A stretch of DNA of 64,000 nt from Candidatus Termititenax sp. (GCA_020719045.1 DYQY01000008.1:1-64000); one strand, 5' to 3'. Counted from the stretch's first letter, positions 25,065-34,164 are shown. The notes: a model not told the origin generated them from the letters alone. Program-made: numbers and translations.

Positions 25065-27479
25065 ATGACAAATTATGGATATTTTGATGACGAGAATCAT
25101 GAGTATGTTATAACCAACCCAAAAACCCCAGTTAAATGGATTAACTATGTGGGTACTTTAAACTTTGGTGGAATAGTTGACCATACTGGTGGGTCAATTA
25201 TATGCAAGAAAGACCCTGCGTTAAATAGAATCGTTAAATACATCCCTCAGCTACCATCCTCAGACTTCAAAGGCGAGACACTTTATGTACGTATCAAAGA
25301 AAAAAGTGGTTATAAACTATTCTCCCCTTTCTTTGTTCCTACTCTTGATAAGTATGACCTTTTTGAATGTCATGTAGGTTGCTCATACCAAACCATTATC
25401 TCTGAGTTCTATGGAATAAGAACAGAAGTAAAAATCTTTGTTCCAGCTAACGAAGAAGTTGTTATTAGAGATATTACAGTAACTAACCTAAACAACCATG
25501 ATGTTGAATTAGATATTATTCCAGTTGTTGAGTATTCTCATTTTGATTCACTTAAACAATTTACAAACGCTGACTGGGTTCCACAAACAATGACAGTTGA
25601 CGCAATTAAGGAAAAAGCAGGAACAATAATTCACAAGCAATATGCTTTCATGAAAAGAGATACTGCGGTTAATATATTCACATCTAACTACAAAGTCGAT
25701 TCCTTTGAAACAGACAGAAAAAAATTCCTAGGTGATAATGAATATGGAAGCTGGAAGAATCCACTTTCATTACAAGAGCCATCTCTTTCTAACTATGAAA
25801 CAAGAAGAGGCGACAACATAAGTGCTCTGCTACATAAAATGGGTACTGTAAAAAAAGGTCAAACCGTAAGAGTTATTACATTACTTACACAACAAGATAA
25901 CATTGAAACAGCAATGCCAATCATTGAAAAATATAGAATAGAAAAAAATGTTGATAAAGCTTTTAGTGACTTAAGGGATTTCTGGAAAGACTTCTTCTCA
26001 TGTCAGCAGGTTGAAACACCAGACAAAGCATTTAACTCTATGGTTAATGTTCATAATCCAAGACAATGTCACACAACCTACAACTGGTCCAGATACTTGT
26101 CTCTTTACCAGCTTGGTCTAGGTTCTGATAGAGGAATTGGTTTCAGAGACAGTTCTCAAGATACTATGGGAATAATGTCTAACATGCCAGCAAACGGTAA
26201 AAGACTTATAAAGAATCTTCTTAGCGTTCAAAAACCAGATGGTTCAGCAATGCACCAATACTTCCCTCTAACTATGGAAGCAAACGAAGGCGACTCAAGA
26301 GAAGAAGAAGGACATAAATACTATGGTGATGACCATCTTTGGATTGTTCTAGCTGTCTCAGCCTACTTAAAAGAAACTGGTGACTATGATTTTCTAAATG
26401 AGGAAATCACGTTCTATGAAAAGCATACTCCTAATGATAAAAGACAAAAGGGAACTGTTTTAGAACATCTAAAAAGATCTCTTAACTTTACCAAAACAAA
26501 CACTGGTAGCCATGGGCTTCCGCTTCTAGGATTTGCAGACTGGAATGATACTGTTAATCTTAAAGGCAAAGCAGAAAGTATGTTCAATGCAAACCTTTAC
26601 GGTACTGCTCTAAAAGAAATAATTGAGCTACTTGACTACATGAACGACACAAAGAGCGTTGCATCTTACAAAAAAGACTATGAAGTTATGAGAGATAACT
26701 ATAATAATTCTGCTTGGGATGGAGAATGGTATATGCGTTATTTCCAAGAAGATGGCACACCATTAGGTTCATCAAAAAATGCAAATGGGAAAATATATAC
26801 GAATGGACAATCTTGGCCTATTATCTCTGGTTTTGCTCCAAAAGAAAGAGCAGAAAAAGCTCTTAACTCAGTTAATAAATACTTAAACACCAAATTTGGA
26901 ATTAAGCTTAGCTACCCTGGGTTTAATGGGTTTGACTGGAGAGTTGGAGGCATCTCAACATACCCACCTGGAGCGAAAGAAAATGGTGGTATCTTCCTTC
27001 ACGCTAATCCTTGGGTAATGATTGCTGAAACAATGATGGGGAATGGTGATAGAGCATTTCAGTACTATAACCAAATTAACCCAGCATCGAAAAACGATAT
27101 AATTGATTCTTTTGAGTGTGAGCCATATTCTTACCCACAAAACATTCTTGGAGATGAACATCCACAATTCGGACTAGCAAGAAACAGCTGGTTATCAGGA
27201 ACTTCCTCTTGGACATACCAAGCGGCAACAAAATACATCTGCGGGATTATGCCAACTCATTTAGGGTTAAAAATAGATCCTTGCATACCAAAGAAATGGG
27301 ACGGATTTAAAGCAACAAGAAAATTTAGAGGAGCTACTTACAAAATCACTGTTAAGAACCCAACCAATGCTTCAAAAGGTGTTAAATCATTTAAGGTTGA
27401 CGGCACAGAAACAGTTGGAAATATTGCTCCTAGTTTTACAGATGGGAAAGAACATACAATAGAAGTTGTTTTAGGATAA
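25065..27479 (+). CDS. GH94 sugar phosphorylase (cellobiose phosphorylase-like)
   Basis: An 804-residue inverting phosphorylase, the length of cellobiose phosphorylases, which split a beta-linked disaccharide with phosphate to give a sugar 1-phosphate plus free sugar. It shows the N-terminal FGGIVDHTGGSIICKKDPAL, the glucose-site GIGFRDSSQDTMG near residue 370, LGFADWNDTVNLKGKAES near 490 with the expected catalytic Asp, and the C-terminal GLKIDPCIP. There is no signal peptide, so it is cytoplasmic. The start at 25065 follows AAGGAG; an open frame of 18 more codons overlaps the upstream gene. Chitobiose- or laminaribiose-specific relatives cannot be excluded. Confidence 0.9.
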   Translation: MTNYGYFDDENHEYVITNPKTPVKWINYVGTLNFGGIVDHTGGSIICKKDPALNRIVKYIPQLPSSDFKGETLYVRIKEKSGYKLFSPFFVPTLDKYDLFECHVGCSYQTIISEFYGIRTEVKIFVPANEEVVIRDITVTNLNNHDVELDIIPVVEYSHFDSLKQFTNADWVPQTMTVDAIKEKAGTIIHKQYAFMKRDTAVNIFTSNYKVDSFETDRKKFLGDNEYGSWKNPLSLQEPSLSNYETRRGDNISALLHKMGTVKKGQTVRVITLLTQQDNIETAMPIIEKYRIEKNVDKAFSDLRDFWKDFFSCQQVETPDKAFNSMVNVHNPRQCHTTYNWSRYLSLYQLGLGSDRGIGFRDSSQDTMGIMSNMPANGKRLIKNLLSVQKPDGSAMHQYFPLTMEANEGDSREEEGHKYYGDDHLWIVLAVSAYLKETGDYDFLNEEITFYEKHTPNDKRQKGTVLEHLKRSLNFTKTNTGSHGLPLLGFADWNDTVNLKGKAESMFNANLYGTALKEIIELLDYMNDTKSVASYKKDYEVMRDNYNNSAWDGEWYMRYFQEDGTPLGSSKNANGKIYTNGQSWPIISGFAPKERAEKALNSVNKYLNTKFGIKLSYPGFNGFDWRVGGISTYPPGAKENGGIFLHANPWVMIAETMMGNGDRAFQYYNQINPASKNDIIDSFECEPYSYPQNILGDEHPQFGLARNSWLSGTSSWTYQAATKYICGIMPTHLGLKIDPCIPKKWDGFKATRKFRGATYKITVKNPTNASKGVKSFKVDGTETVGNIAPSFTDGKEHTIEVVLG

Positions 27480-27483
27480 CACA

Positions 27484-27499
27484 AATCAGCTAGCTGATT
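27484..27499. terminator. Palindromic hairpin after the phosphorylase gene
   Basis: AATCAGCTAGCTGATT is a perfect 16-bp palindrome five bases after the stop, followed by an AT-rich tail. It is probably a weak terminator. The remaining bases to 27640 show no other feature. Confidence 0.5.
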
Positions 27500-27640
27500 A
27501 TTATTTGTATGCTATATTAGAATCGTAATGGCGAATCAGAAAAGCTCTTACTACCAAACCTAAGGCTATTTGCTATTACCTTGATAAATCTCATTAAATA
27601 AATTATATCTTTAGATAATAATTAAAAGCAATGACAGTAT

Positions 27641-28906
27641 TTATTGTTGTATACGATATTCACCTTTAGCGACCCATCTAGGACACAACGGAATTATCAT
27701 TAAGTCAAATCCCTGCTCTCTTGCTAATTGCCTCAAGTTTTCCTGACCGTCTGTCTCTCTAACTAAGATACCTACACGTTTTACTGCTTTTGCACCAAGC
27801 CTAATTCTCATTTGTTCATCTTTCTTGACCCTAGCCTCATTTGAAAGCTGTCTTGAAATCTTAGAGACAAGCTGTTCTGCCTTCTCTAAACTATTTACTT
27901 CCCAGTTTTTAACCTCTATGCTTAATAAATTATTATTTTTATCTATAATATACATATCAACTTCATTGCCCTCTACTAAGCGGTCATCTACCTTAACATC
28001 AAAACCAACTATGGTAGAACCAAAAAACTTGAAATAATAAGCTACTAAGAGTTCACCGACAATTCCCTTTAACACATTCGATGAACCAAGATTAAACCTA
28101 TTAGCCTTAATCTCTGTTGCAATTTTAGAAATATAAGTTCTAAGTCCATCGGTTGGACTCAAACTAAAACCCCCACTATCCTCCAACTGAATGAACTGAC
28201 CAAACAGCTCACAAATTGTTTCCTTAAGTAATCTATTTGTAGAACCCTCAACTCCTTCGAAAGCAATATCAGTCAATAATACTTTTGGATCAATGTTTTC
28301 TGACTTAAAAGACCTGAAAATAAAGAAAAAGCCCTTAATAATTGAAGCTCCAATATGTCTATCATTATCTAATGTATCAATAAACCCAAACAATAGTCTT
28401 CTAGCTTTACTATTCATTATTGCAATAACTTCCAAAGCCCTATTTGTTATCCATGTTAGTCTCTGTGTAAATATTTTTCTATCCTTCTCATCACAACTAT
28501 CCATTATCTGCTTAACTAATCTTTTCCTTTTAATAAGCTCAAGTTGATCTTTTGTAGTTAGATCACCAAAGCTTTTTACATTAAAAGGGTATCCATAGTT
28601 TTCTCCTGCTGACTTAGATGCACCTCTAAAGATAAGCCACTCACGAACATCTTTTCTGTTCGATTCCCATAAAGTTGCAAGCTCACCTAAAGTTAAATCC
28701 TCAAGGTCCTTTTCTGACACCTCATCATCTGGCTCAAACCTATCAGCTAGCATTGAAACAAGTGTATCCAACATTCTACTATCTAACCAACTTATGCCAG
28801 AGCAACCAGAGAAGGAATTCTCTCTTTTATATCTAAGAATAATTGCTTCTAATGTTAACCCTTTTGGAAAAGCTGGTTGCCTTAAACTTACTAACTTCTT
28901 TAACAT
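27641..28906 (-). CDS. PD-(D/E)XK nuclease-like protein of unknown role
   Basis: A 421-residue soluble protein. The first 270 residues are helical and match no family I know. The C-terminal part has a restriction-endonuclease-like core: a helix glutamate in GIVGELLVAYYF near residue 282, the catalytic-type Asp in GNEVDMYIID near 315 and the SIEVKNW motif near 327 (D...ExK). It is therefore a possible DNA or RNA nuclease. It is a single gene with its own AAGGAT ribosome binding site, with no methyltransferase or toxin partner beside it. Defence, repair or competence roles are all possible. Confidence 0.65.
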   Translation of the reverse strand: MLKKLVSLRQPAFPKGLTLEAIILRYKRENSFSGCSGISWLDSRMLDTLVSMLADRFEPDDEVSEKDLEDLTLGELATLWESNRKDVREWLIFRGASKSAGENYGYPFNVKSFGDLTTKDQLELIKRKRLVKQIMDSCDEKDRKIFTQRLTWITNRALEVIAIMNSKARRLLFGFIDTLDNDRHIGASIIKGFFFIFRSFKSENIDPKVLLTDIAFEGVEGSTNRLLKETICELFGQFIQLEDSGGFSLSPTDGLRTYISKIATEIKANRFNLGSSNVLKGIVGELLVAYYFKFFGSTIVGFDVKVDDRLVEGNEVDMYIIDKNNNLLSIEVKNWEVNSLEKAEQLVSKISRQLSNEARVKKDEQMRIRLGAKAVKRVGILVRETDGQENLRQLAREQGFDLMIIPLCPRWVAKGEYRIQQ

Positions 28907-29023
28907 AACCCATCCTTAATAATTTATATCCAAAAAATTATCGATGAGTTAACCAACATATTGCACACGTTTTGAAAACAAAACAAAACTTAATATTAAC
29001 GTAACATAATTTTTGAATAAAAA

Positions 29024-29099
29024 TGGAGCTCCCGCCCAGGATTGAACTGGGGACCTCAGCCTTACCATGGCTGCGCTCTACCAACTGAGCTACAGGAGC
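29024..29099 (-). tRNA. tRNA-Thr (anticodon GGT)
   Basis: On the minus strand the acceptor arms GCTCCTG and CGGGAGC pair (one G-T), and the anticodon loop ATGGTAA gives GGU, reading ACC. The T-arm is GTTCAATCC. CCA is encoded and the discriminator base is U. D, anticodon and T stems all fold. Confidence 0.95.
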
Positions 29100-29128
29100 A
29101 TTGAGGAAACTAAATTATATCACAGAGA

Positions 29129-30223
29129 CTACTTACGTAAAGAATCAAGAACCTTTTTTAAACACTCAATAAAAAACTTATTTTCTTCTGGTAAACCAAT
29201 GCTTACTCTAATAGCCTCAGGAAAGCCAAAACCTGTCATAGGTCTAATAATAACCCCAAGCTTCATTAATGCCTGAAAAACGTCCTGTGCGTTCTTCTGA
29301 ATGTCAATAAAAATGAAATTAGCTTTTGTTGGCAGATACTTAACTCCAAGTTTATCTAATTCTTGGTATAAATACTCTTTTTGCGCCTCATTAATAGCTC
29401 TAACTTCTTCTATCCAACCATCCTCTTCTAAAACAGCAACAGCTAATTCTTGTGCAAGTGAGTTAACATTAAATGGTTGTCTTGCTCTATTCAGAACCTC
29501 AATAATTTCTTTCGATGCAATACCATAACCTATGCGACATCCAGCTAATGAATAAACCTTAGAAAATGTTCTTAAAATAATTATGTTTTCGTAGTTGTCT
29601 AACAGAGGAATTGACTGCGGATAATCATCACCATAGGCATATTCATAATATGCTTCATCTATTACTATAAGCACATCTGCTGGTGCTTTATCTAAAAATG
29701 ACTCTAATTGTTTAGCTGGAAAATATGTTCCAGTAGGATTATTTGGATTACATAAAAACACTACATTGGTATCATCACCTAGAGCCTTCGCAAAAGCATC
29801 TAAATCATAAGTATAATCCTTTAAAGGCGCTACTACACTTTTTGCATTCATTAATTTAGCAGAGAACTCATACTCAGAAAAAGTACCATTTGCTATTACT
29901 GCTGACTTCTCCTCTGATAAATAAGCTAAAGCGATTAATTGTAAAATCTCATCAGAACCATTACCAAAAATAAGCTGGCTTTTATCAACACCAAGCTTCT
30001 CGGCTAACTTGGTTCTCAACTTATAACATGAACCATCTGGATATAAAAACAATTCACTGAGTTTACTTTGTACCTTTTCTAGAGCTCTTTTTGGTACTCC
30101 AAGGTTATTCTCATTACTTGCTAATTTAATAACTCTCTCTAAGCCAAGCTCTCTTTGAACTTCTTCTATTGGTTTACCAGGCACGTATGGTTTGATGTCT
30201 AAAATGTTTTTATTGGCTTTCAT
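29129..30223 (-). CDS. hisC: Histidinol-phosphate aminotransferase
   Basis: HisC (364 residues) is a PLP enzyme that makes histidinol phosphate from imidazole acetol phosphate; relatives also act on aromatic amino acids. It shows IKLASNENNLGVPK near residue 33, GNGSDEILQL near 86, CNPNNPTGTYF near 159, IVIDEAYYEY near 182, the PLP lysine in RTFSKVYSLAGCRIGY near 220 and the phosphate-binding arginine near IRVSIG at the C-terminus. No other his genes are near, so an aromatic aminotransferase role is possible. GGAG precedes the ATG. Confidence 0.9.
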   Translation of the reverse strand: MKANKNILDIKPYVPGKPIEEVQRELGLERVIKLASNENNLGVPKRALEKVQSKLSELFLYPDGSCYKLRTKLAEKLGVDKSQLIFGNGSDEILQLIALAYLSEEKSAVIANGTFSEYEFSAKLMNAKSVVAPLKDYTYDLDAFAKALGDDTNVVFLCNPNNPTGTYFPAKQLESFLDKAPADVLIVIDEAYYEYAYGDDYPQSIPLLDNYENIIILRTFSKVYSLAGCRIGYGIASKEIIEVLNRARQPFNVNSLAQELAVAVLEEDGWIEEVRAINEAQKEYLYQELDKLGVKYLPTKANFIFIDIQKNAQDVFQALMKLGVIIRPMTGFGFPEAIRVSIGLPEENKFFIECLKKVLDSLRK

Positions 30224-30292
30224 AATGCTCCATATTTTATCATGTTTAAAAATCTTTTAAATGGGTAAAACGATAACTGTAAGGAGTAAAAA

Positions 30293-31126
30293 GTGCAAAG
30301 CAATCTATCAATTAACAATGTTCCAAACAATATTAAGAGCTACTCACCATCAACTGAGCAGCAAATAACTAAAGAAATTAAAGAATATTTTGAAAAGGAA
30401 CAACAGCCAACGAATAATGATTCTTTAACTCAAGGCATTAAAAGCTTGCTATCAAAACAATTAACAGTTAAAGATTTTGTAAAAAATATGATGAACTCTA
30501 ATAGCTCAAAAGCTACTGAAGACATCTCAAGTGTACTTAAAAGTTATGATGTTGAGACTCTATCAGAACAAGCAAATGATATTCCTAAACATATGGATCA
30601 ATTATTAAACCAATCGCAAAATAAAATTCAACAAAACAATACACAAATGAACAATTCTCCAATAATTGAAATGACTTCTCCTGCAGTACAAATCATGGCT
30701 TCAAACTTACTTGTACTTCTTAAGGATGGGAAAGTTAAAGAAGCTATTACAACTTTTGATAAAAATGGTGATGTGCTTGAAAAAATGATAGATTCATTTC
30801 TTTCTCAATCTTCCCAATCAGCAAAAGAAACTGCCAGTCTTATGAGCTTTATCCAAAATGTGGTTGCCCAAGGACTAGTGCTGTCTCCTGAACTACAAAG
30901 AATGCTAGAAGAAAAATACAAAAAACTTGAAAAACACTTATCCTTTTCTGAAGAAGTTAAAGCTGAAAAAGAAGAAGATATGGATACATTGTCTAATGAA
31001 GCCAAAGATTATGTTAAAGAAATAATGGACCTAAGACAACAACTTGAGTTCATGGATGGAGACACTGCTAATGAAGTACTTGTTGCATATGAAGAACTAT
31101 TAGAACTGATAGGAGCTGAGTCATGA
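30293..31126 (+). CDS. Hypothetical Gln/Ser-rich helical protein
   Basis: A 277-residue protein of no recognised family, starting with GTG after AAGGAG. The N-terminal half is rich in Gln, Asn and Ser and probably flexible. From about residue 125 it becomes helical with a likely coiled coil (about 200-265: LEEKYKKLEKHLSFSEEV, then KEIMDLRQQLEFM). There is no signal peptide. It overlaps the next small gene by four bases (ATGA), so the two are co-translated. Confidence 0.6.
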   Translation: MQSNLSINNVPNNIKSYSPSTEQQITKEIKEYFEKEQQPTNNDSLTQGIKSLLSKQLTVKDFVKNMMNSNSSKATEDISSVLKSYDVETLSEQANDIPKHMDQLLNQSQNKIQQNNTQMNNSPIIEMTSPAVQIMASNLLVLLKDGKVKEAITTFDKNGDVLEKMIDSFLSQSSQSAKETASLMSFIQNVVAQGLVLSPELQRMLEEKYKKLEKHLSFSEEVKAEKEEDMDTLSNEAKDYVKEIMDLRQQLEFMDGDTANEVLVAYEELLELIGAES

Positions 31127-31326
31127 CAGATGATAAATCAAGACATCTAGCTCTTTCATATAAAATCAATGAAATGATGCGACATTATGATGAACTACCT
31201 CCAGAAACTAAGGAAGAAATATTACGTTTTTTTAAAACTCCTGAAAGAATTACTGCCCTTAGATTAAATCCATTTAGGTTTTCTAAAAGAAAAAACTCCA
31301 ATAATTCCTTATATATTATGGTTTAA
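31123..31326 (+). CDS. Hypothetical small basic protein
   Basis: A 67-residue protein coupled by an ATGA overlap to the upstream unknown gene. It is helical at the N-terminus (HLALSYKINEMMRHYDELPPETKEEILRFF-type pattern) and ends in a basic stretch RFSKRKNSNN. I do not recognise it. It could be a small nucleic-acid-binding or regulatory partner, but that is only suggested by charge. Confidence 0.5.
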   Translation: MTDDKSRHLALSYKINEMMRHYDELPPETKEEILRFFKTPERITALRLNPFRFSKRKNSNNSLYIMV

Positions 31327-31338
31327 TCATCTCTCTTC

Positions 31339-31367
31339 TTGTTATAGTTAGCAAATAATAATAAAAT
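31339..31367 (+). promoter_or_regulatory. argB promoter, leaderless
   Basis: TTGTTA (31339-31344) and TAAAAT (31362-31367) are 17 bp apart, and the argB ATG begins seven positions after the -10. There is no Shine-Dalgarno, so the message is predicted to be leaderless. Confidence 0.7.
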
Positions 31368-31373
31368 ATATGC

Positions 31374-32228
31374 ATGATTGATAAATATATTGAAAAAGCA
31401 AAAATATTATTAGAGGCATTGCCTTACATACAAAAATTCTCAGGTAAAACTATTGTTATTAAATATGGTGGCGCTGCTATGGAAAACAAAGAGCTTCAAA
31501 AACTAGTTGCTACTGACATAGTTTTACTTAAATTTGTTGGCATTAATCCTGTCCTCGTTCATGGTGGCGGCAAAGAAATAACTTCCTGGCTTGATAAACT
31601 AAATATTAAAACAGAGTTTATTGATGGTCTTCGCAATACTTCACAAGAAGCAATGGAAGTAACTGAAATGGTCCTAACTGGCAAAGTAAACAAGGAAATC
31701 GTTGGACTTATAAATTCTGCTGGAGGAAATGCAATTGGACTCAGCGGAAAAGATGGAAACATGATTCAAGGTGAAAAAATCGACGAAAAGAAATATGGAT
31801 TTGCTGGAAACGTTACTAAAATAAATCCAAACATTATTTTAGACACTATTGCAAAAGGATATATTCCTGTAATTTCTACAGTCGCAGTAAATGAAAACAA
31901 TGAGACTTTAAACATAAATGCTGACTATGTAGCATCAGATATTGCAATATCAATACAAGCAGAGAAATTAATTTACTTATCGAATGTTGAAGGAATTCTT
32001 AATGAAAAAAAAGAAATAATAAAACAGATTATTGCTGAAGACGCAGAAACACTGATAAAAAACGGCACTATTTCTGGAGGAATGATTCCTAAGATTAACT
32101 CCTGTCTTGAGTCTATCCATGGTGGCGTTAATAATGTACACATCATCAGTGGCGAAATCACCCACTCTATCCTATTAGAACTGTTTACAGATTTTGGGAT
32201 AGGTACAATGATAAAGAAAAAGGAATAA
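31374..32228 (+). CDS. argB: Acetylglutamate kinase
   Basis: ArgB (284 residues) phosphorylates N-acetylglutamate in arginine synthesis. Visible are VIKYGGAAMENKEL near residue 28, PVLVHGGGKEIT near 61, the substrate loop GLRNTSQEAMEV near 84, GLSGKDGNMI near 123 and the C-terminal GGMIPKINSCLESI with HIISGEITHSIL. It is the first gene of argB-argF-glmU-like and is followed by argF after one base. A C-terminal arginine-inhibition segment is hinted at but no N-terminal extension is present. Confidence 0.95.
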   Translation: MIDKYIEKAKILLEALPYIQKFSGKTIVIKYGGAAMENKELQKLVATDIVLLKFVGINPVLVHGGGKEITSWLDKLNIKTEFIDGLRNTSQEAMEVTEMVLTGKVNKEIVGLINSAGGNAIGLSGKDGNMIQGEKIDEKKYGFAGNVTKINPNIILDTIAKGYIPVISTVAVNENNETLNINADYVASDIAISIQAEKLIYLSNVEGILNEKKEIIKQIIAEDAETLIKNGTISGGMIPKINSCLESIHGGVNNVHIISGEITHSILLELFTDFGIGTMIKKKE

Positions 32229-32229
32229 A

Positions 32230-33144
32230 ATGCCTCTTAATAAATTCATAAACATTAGCGACCTTTCTAAAGAGGAAATAGAAGAAATTATTAATATGGC
32301 AATGCTTCTGAAAAAAGAAGCTAAAGAAGGCGTCGTAAGAAACACTTTAAAAGGTAAGTCATTCGCACTAATCTTTGTAAAACCATCAACTAGAACATTT
32401 GTTTCCTTTCATGTTGCAATTACTCAACTTGGCGGACATCCAATTAGTATTCATCAATCCTCTATGGGAGGAAGAGAAAGCTTGCATGATGTTGCAAAAA
32501 CTCTTTCAAGATATGTTGATGGGATAATAATTAGAACTTTTGCACATGAAGAAGTAGAACAACTTTCCAAATATGCAGACATTCCTGTAATCAATGCTCT
32601 GACTGATAAATATCACCCATGTCAGATTATTGCAGATTACATGACAATTAAAGAAAACTTTAACAAAGAAAAAATAAAAATTGCTTACCTTGGTGATGGC
32701 TTTAATATTGCCAACTCACTGCTACAATTGTCTGCAATAACTGGCATGGATATAACTGTTGCCTCTCCAAAAGGATTTGAACCTGAAAATGACATGATTA
32801 AAGAAGCTAAGCATTTAGCCTTAAAAACAAATAGCAAAATATCAATAACCAATGACCCTAATAAAGCAGTTCTTGGAGCTGATGTTGTTTACACTGACAC
32901 TTGGACGTCCATGGGAATGGAAGAAGAAGCAAAACAAAGAATCAAAGTTTTTGCTAGCTACCAAGTGAATCAAAGACTATTTTCGTTAGCAAACAAAGAT
33001 GCAATTTTTATGCACTGCTTACCAGCTCATAGAGGACAAGAAATAACTGATGAGGTTATTGATTCTTCAAGGTCTGTAGTTTTTGATCAAGCAGAAAATA
33101 GACTTTGGACACAAAAAGCCATTCTACAACTAATGTACCAATAA
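32230..33144 (+). CDS. argF: Ornithine carbamoyltransferase
   Basis: ArgF (304 residues) joins carbamoyl phosphate and ornithine to citrulline. The carbamoyl-phosphate motif KPSTRTFVSFH (STRT) is near residue 50, HPCQIIADYMTI near 133, DTWTSMGMEEEAKQR near 224 and the ornithine-binding HCLPAHRGQEI near 263, all as in OTCases rather than ATCases. AAGGA precedes ATG and it is packed tightly after argB. argG and argH, needed to finish arginine, are not in the window. Confidence 0.95.
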   Translation: MPLNKFINISDLSKEEIEEIINMAMLLKKEAKEGVVRNTLKGKSFALIFVKPSTRTFVSFHVAITQLGGHPISIHQSSMGGRESLHDVAKTLSRYVDGIIIRTFAHEEVEQLSKYADIPVINALTDKYHPCQIIADYMTIKENFNKEKIKIAYLGDGFNIANSLLQLSAITGMDITVASPKGFEPENDMIKEAKHLALKTNSKISITNDPNKAVLGADVVYTDTWTSMGMEEEAKQRIKVFASYQVNQRLFSLANKDAIFMHCLPAHRGQEITDEVIDSSRSVVFDQAENRLWTQKAILQLMYQ

Positions 33145-33153
33145 GGAGATATA

Positions 33154-34113
33154 ATGTTTAACACTATAATACTTGCAGCAGGCAAAGGAACACGACTTAA
33201 AACAGAAAGCAGCAAGGTAGCTGTAGAGCTAATTAACAAACCTATTATCTTGCACCTTTTAGATAACATTTCCAACTGTACTATTCCTAAGGACACCTAC
33301 TTAATCATTGGTCATATGGGTGAAGAAGTTAGTGAAATAGTTAAATCTAAATATCCTGAAACACAATTCGTATGGCAAAGAGAACAATTAGGAACTGGCC
33401 ACGCTGTTGCACAAGTTGAACCTGTAATAAACATGAAAAATGACTCTACACTAATCTTAGCTGGGGATGTACCTCTTGTAAACGAAGAAATGATTAAAAA
33501 CTTTTTCGAATACCATGATGACCAAAAGTCGGATATAACTGTTCTAACAACAAAAATAGATGATCCAAAAGGATATGGCAGGATTATTCGCGATGCTAGC
33601 TTTAATAGATTAATAAAAATCGTAGAAGAAAAAGATGCTGATGAAACAGAAAAGAAAATATGTGAGATTAACTCAGGAATCTATTTAGTTAAAACAGCCC
33701 TACTCTTTAATTTGTTGAAGGACATTAAGCCTAACAACACACAAAATGAGTTTTATCTAACAGATATCATAAAAATAGGAAACGAAAGACATTTAAGCAT
33801 TCACCCATACCTATTTAACGAGTATGAGCTTCTAAGAGGAATTAACTCTAGGCATGACTTATCTAGTATTGCTCAATACATCTATAAATCATCTATCGAA
33901 AAACATCTTTCTAATGGAGTAACCATATTAAGTCCAGAAACAACTTTTATTGAACCAGAAGTTGAGATTGAGAAAGATGTTATTATAGAACCTTTTGTTC
34001 ATTTAAAGGGAAAAACCACTATAAAACAAGGTTCAAGGGTTTGCAGCCATGTCTATTTAAAGGATTATGCATCAAAACCCGAAGAAATCATTAAAGCCTA
34101 CTTTAAAAATTAG
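33154..34113 (+). CDS. GlmU-like N-acetylglucosamine-1-phosphate uridylyltransferase, short form
   Basis: A 319-residue protein with the whole nucleotidyltransferase half of GlmU: ILAAGKGTRLKTESSKVA near residue 6, WQREQLGTGHAVAQ near 75, LAGDVPLV near 102, GYGRIIRD near 141 and EINSGIY near 170. A beginning left-handed beta-helix (EPEVEIEKDVIIEPFVHLKG near 270) stops early. Bifunctional GlmU is about 450 residues, and the acetyltransferase active site is missing here. It may supply UDP-GlcNAc with acetylation done by another enzyme, or act on a different sugar phosphate. AAGGAG precedes ATG, nine bases after argF. Confidence 0.85.
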   Translation: MFNTIILAAGKGTRLKTESSKVAVELINKPIILHLLDNISNCTIPKDTYLIIGHMGEEVSEIVKSKYPETQFVWQREQLGTGHAVAQVEPVINMKNDSTLILAGDVPLVNEEMIKNFFEYHDDQKSDITVLTTKIDDPKGYGRIIRDASFNRLIKIVEEKDADETEKKICEINSGIYLVKTALLFNLLKDIKPNNTQNEFYLTDIIKIGNERHLSIHPYLFNEYELLRGINSRHDLSSIAQYIYKSSIEKHLSNGVTILSPETTFIEPEVEIEKDVIIEPFVHLKGKTTIKQGSRVCSHVYLKDYASKPEEIIKAYFKN

Positions 34114-34138
34114 TCATTTAATTGTAAAATGACATTCG

Positions 34139-34164
34139 GCTTTCAAATGGGTAAAGCTTTTTTT
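34139..34164 (+). terminator. Probable terminator of the argB operon
   Basis: GCTTT and AAAGC form a short stem with a 9-base loop, followed at once by a run of seven T. It lies 25 bases after the stop. Confidence 0.5.
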
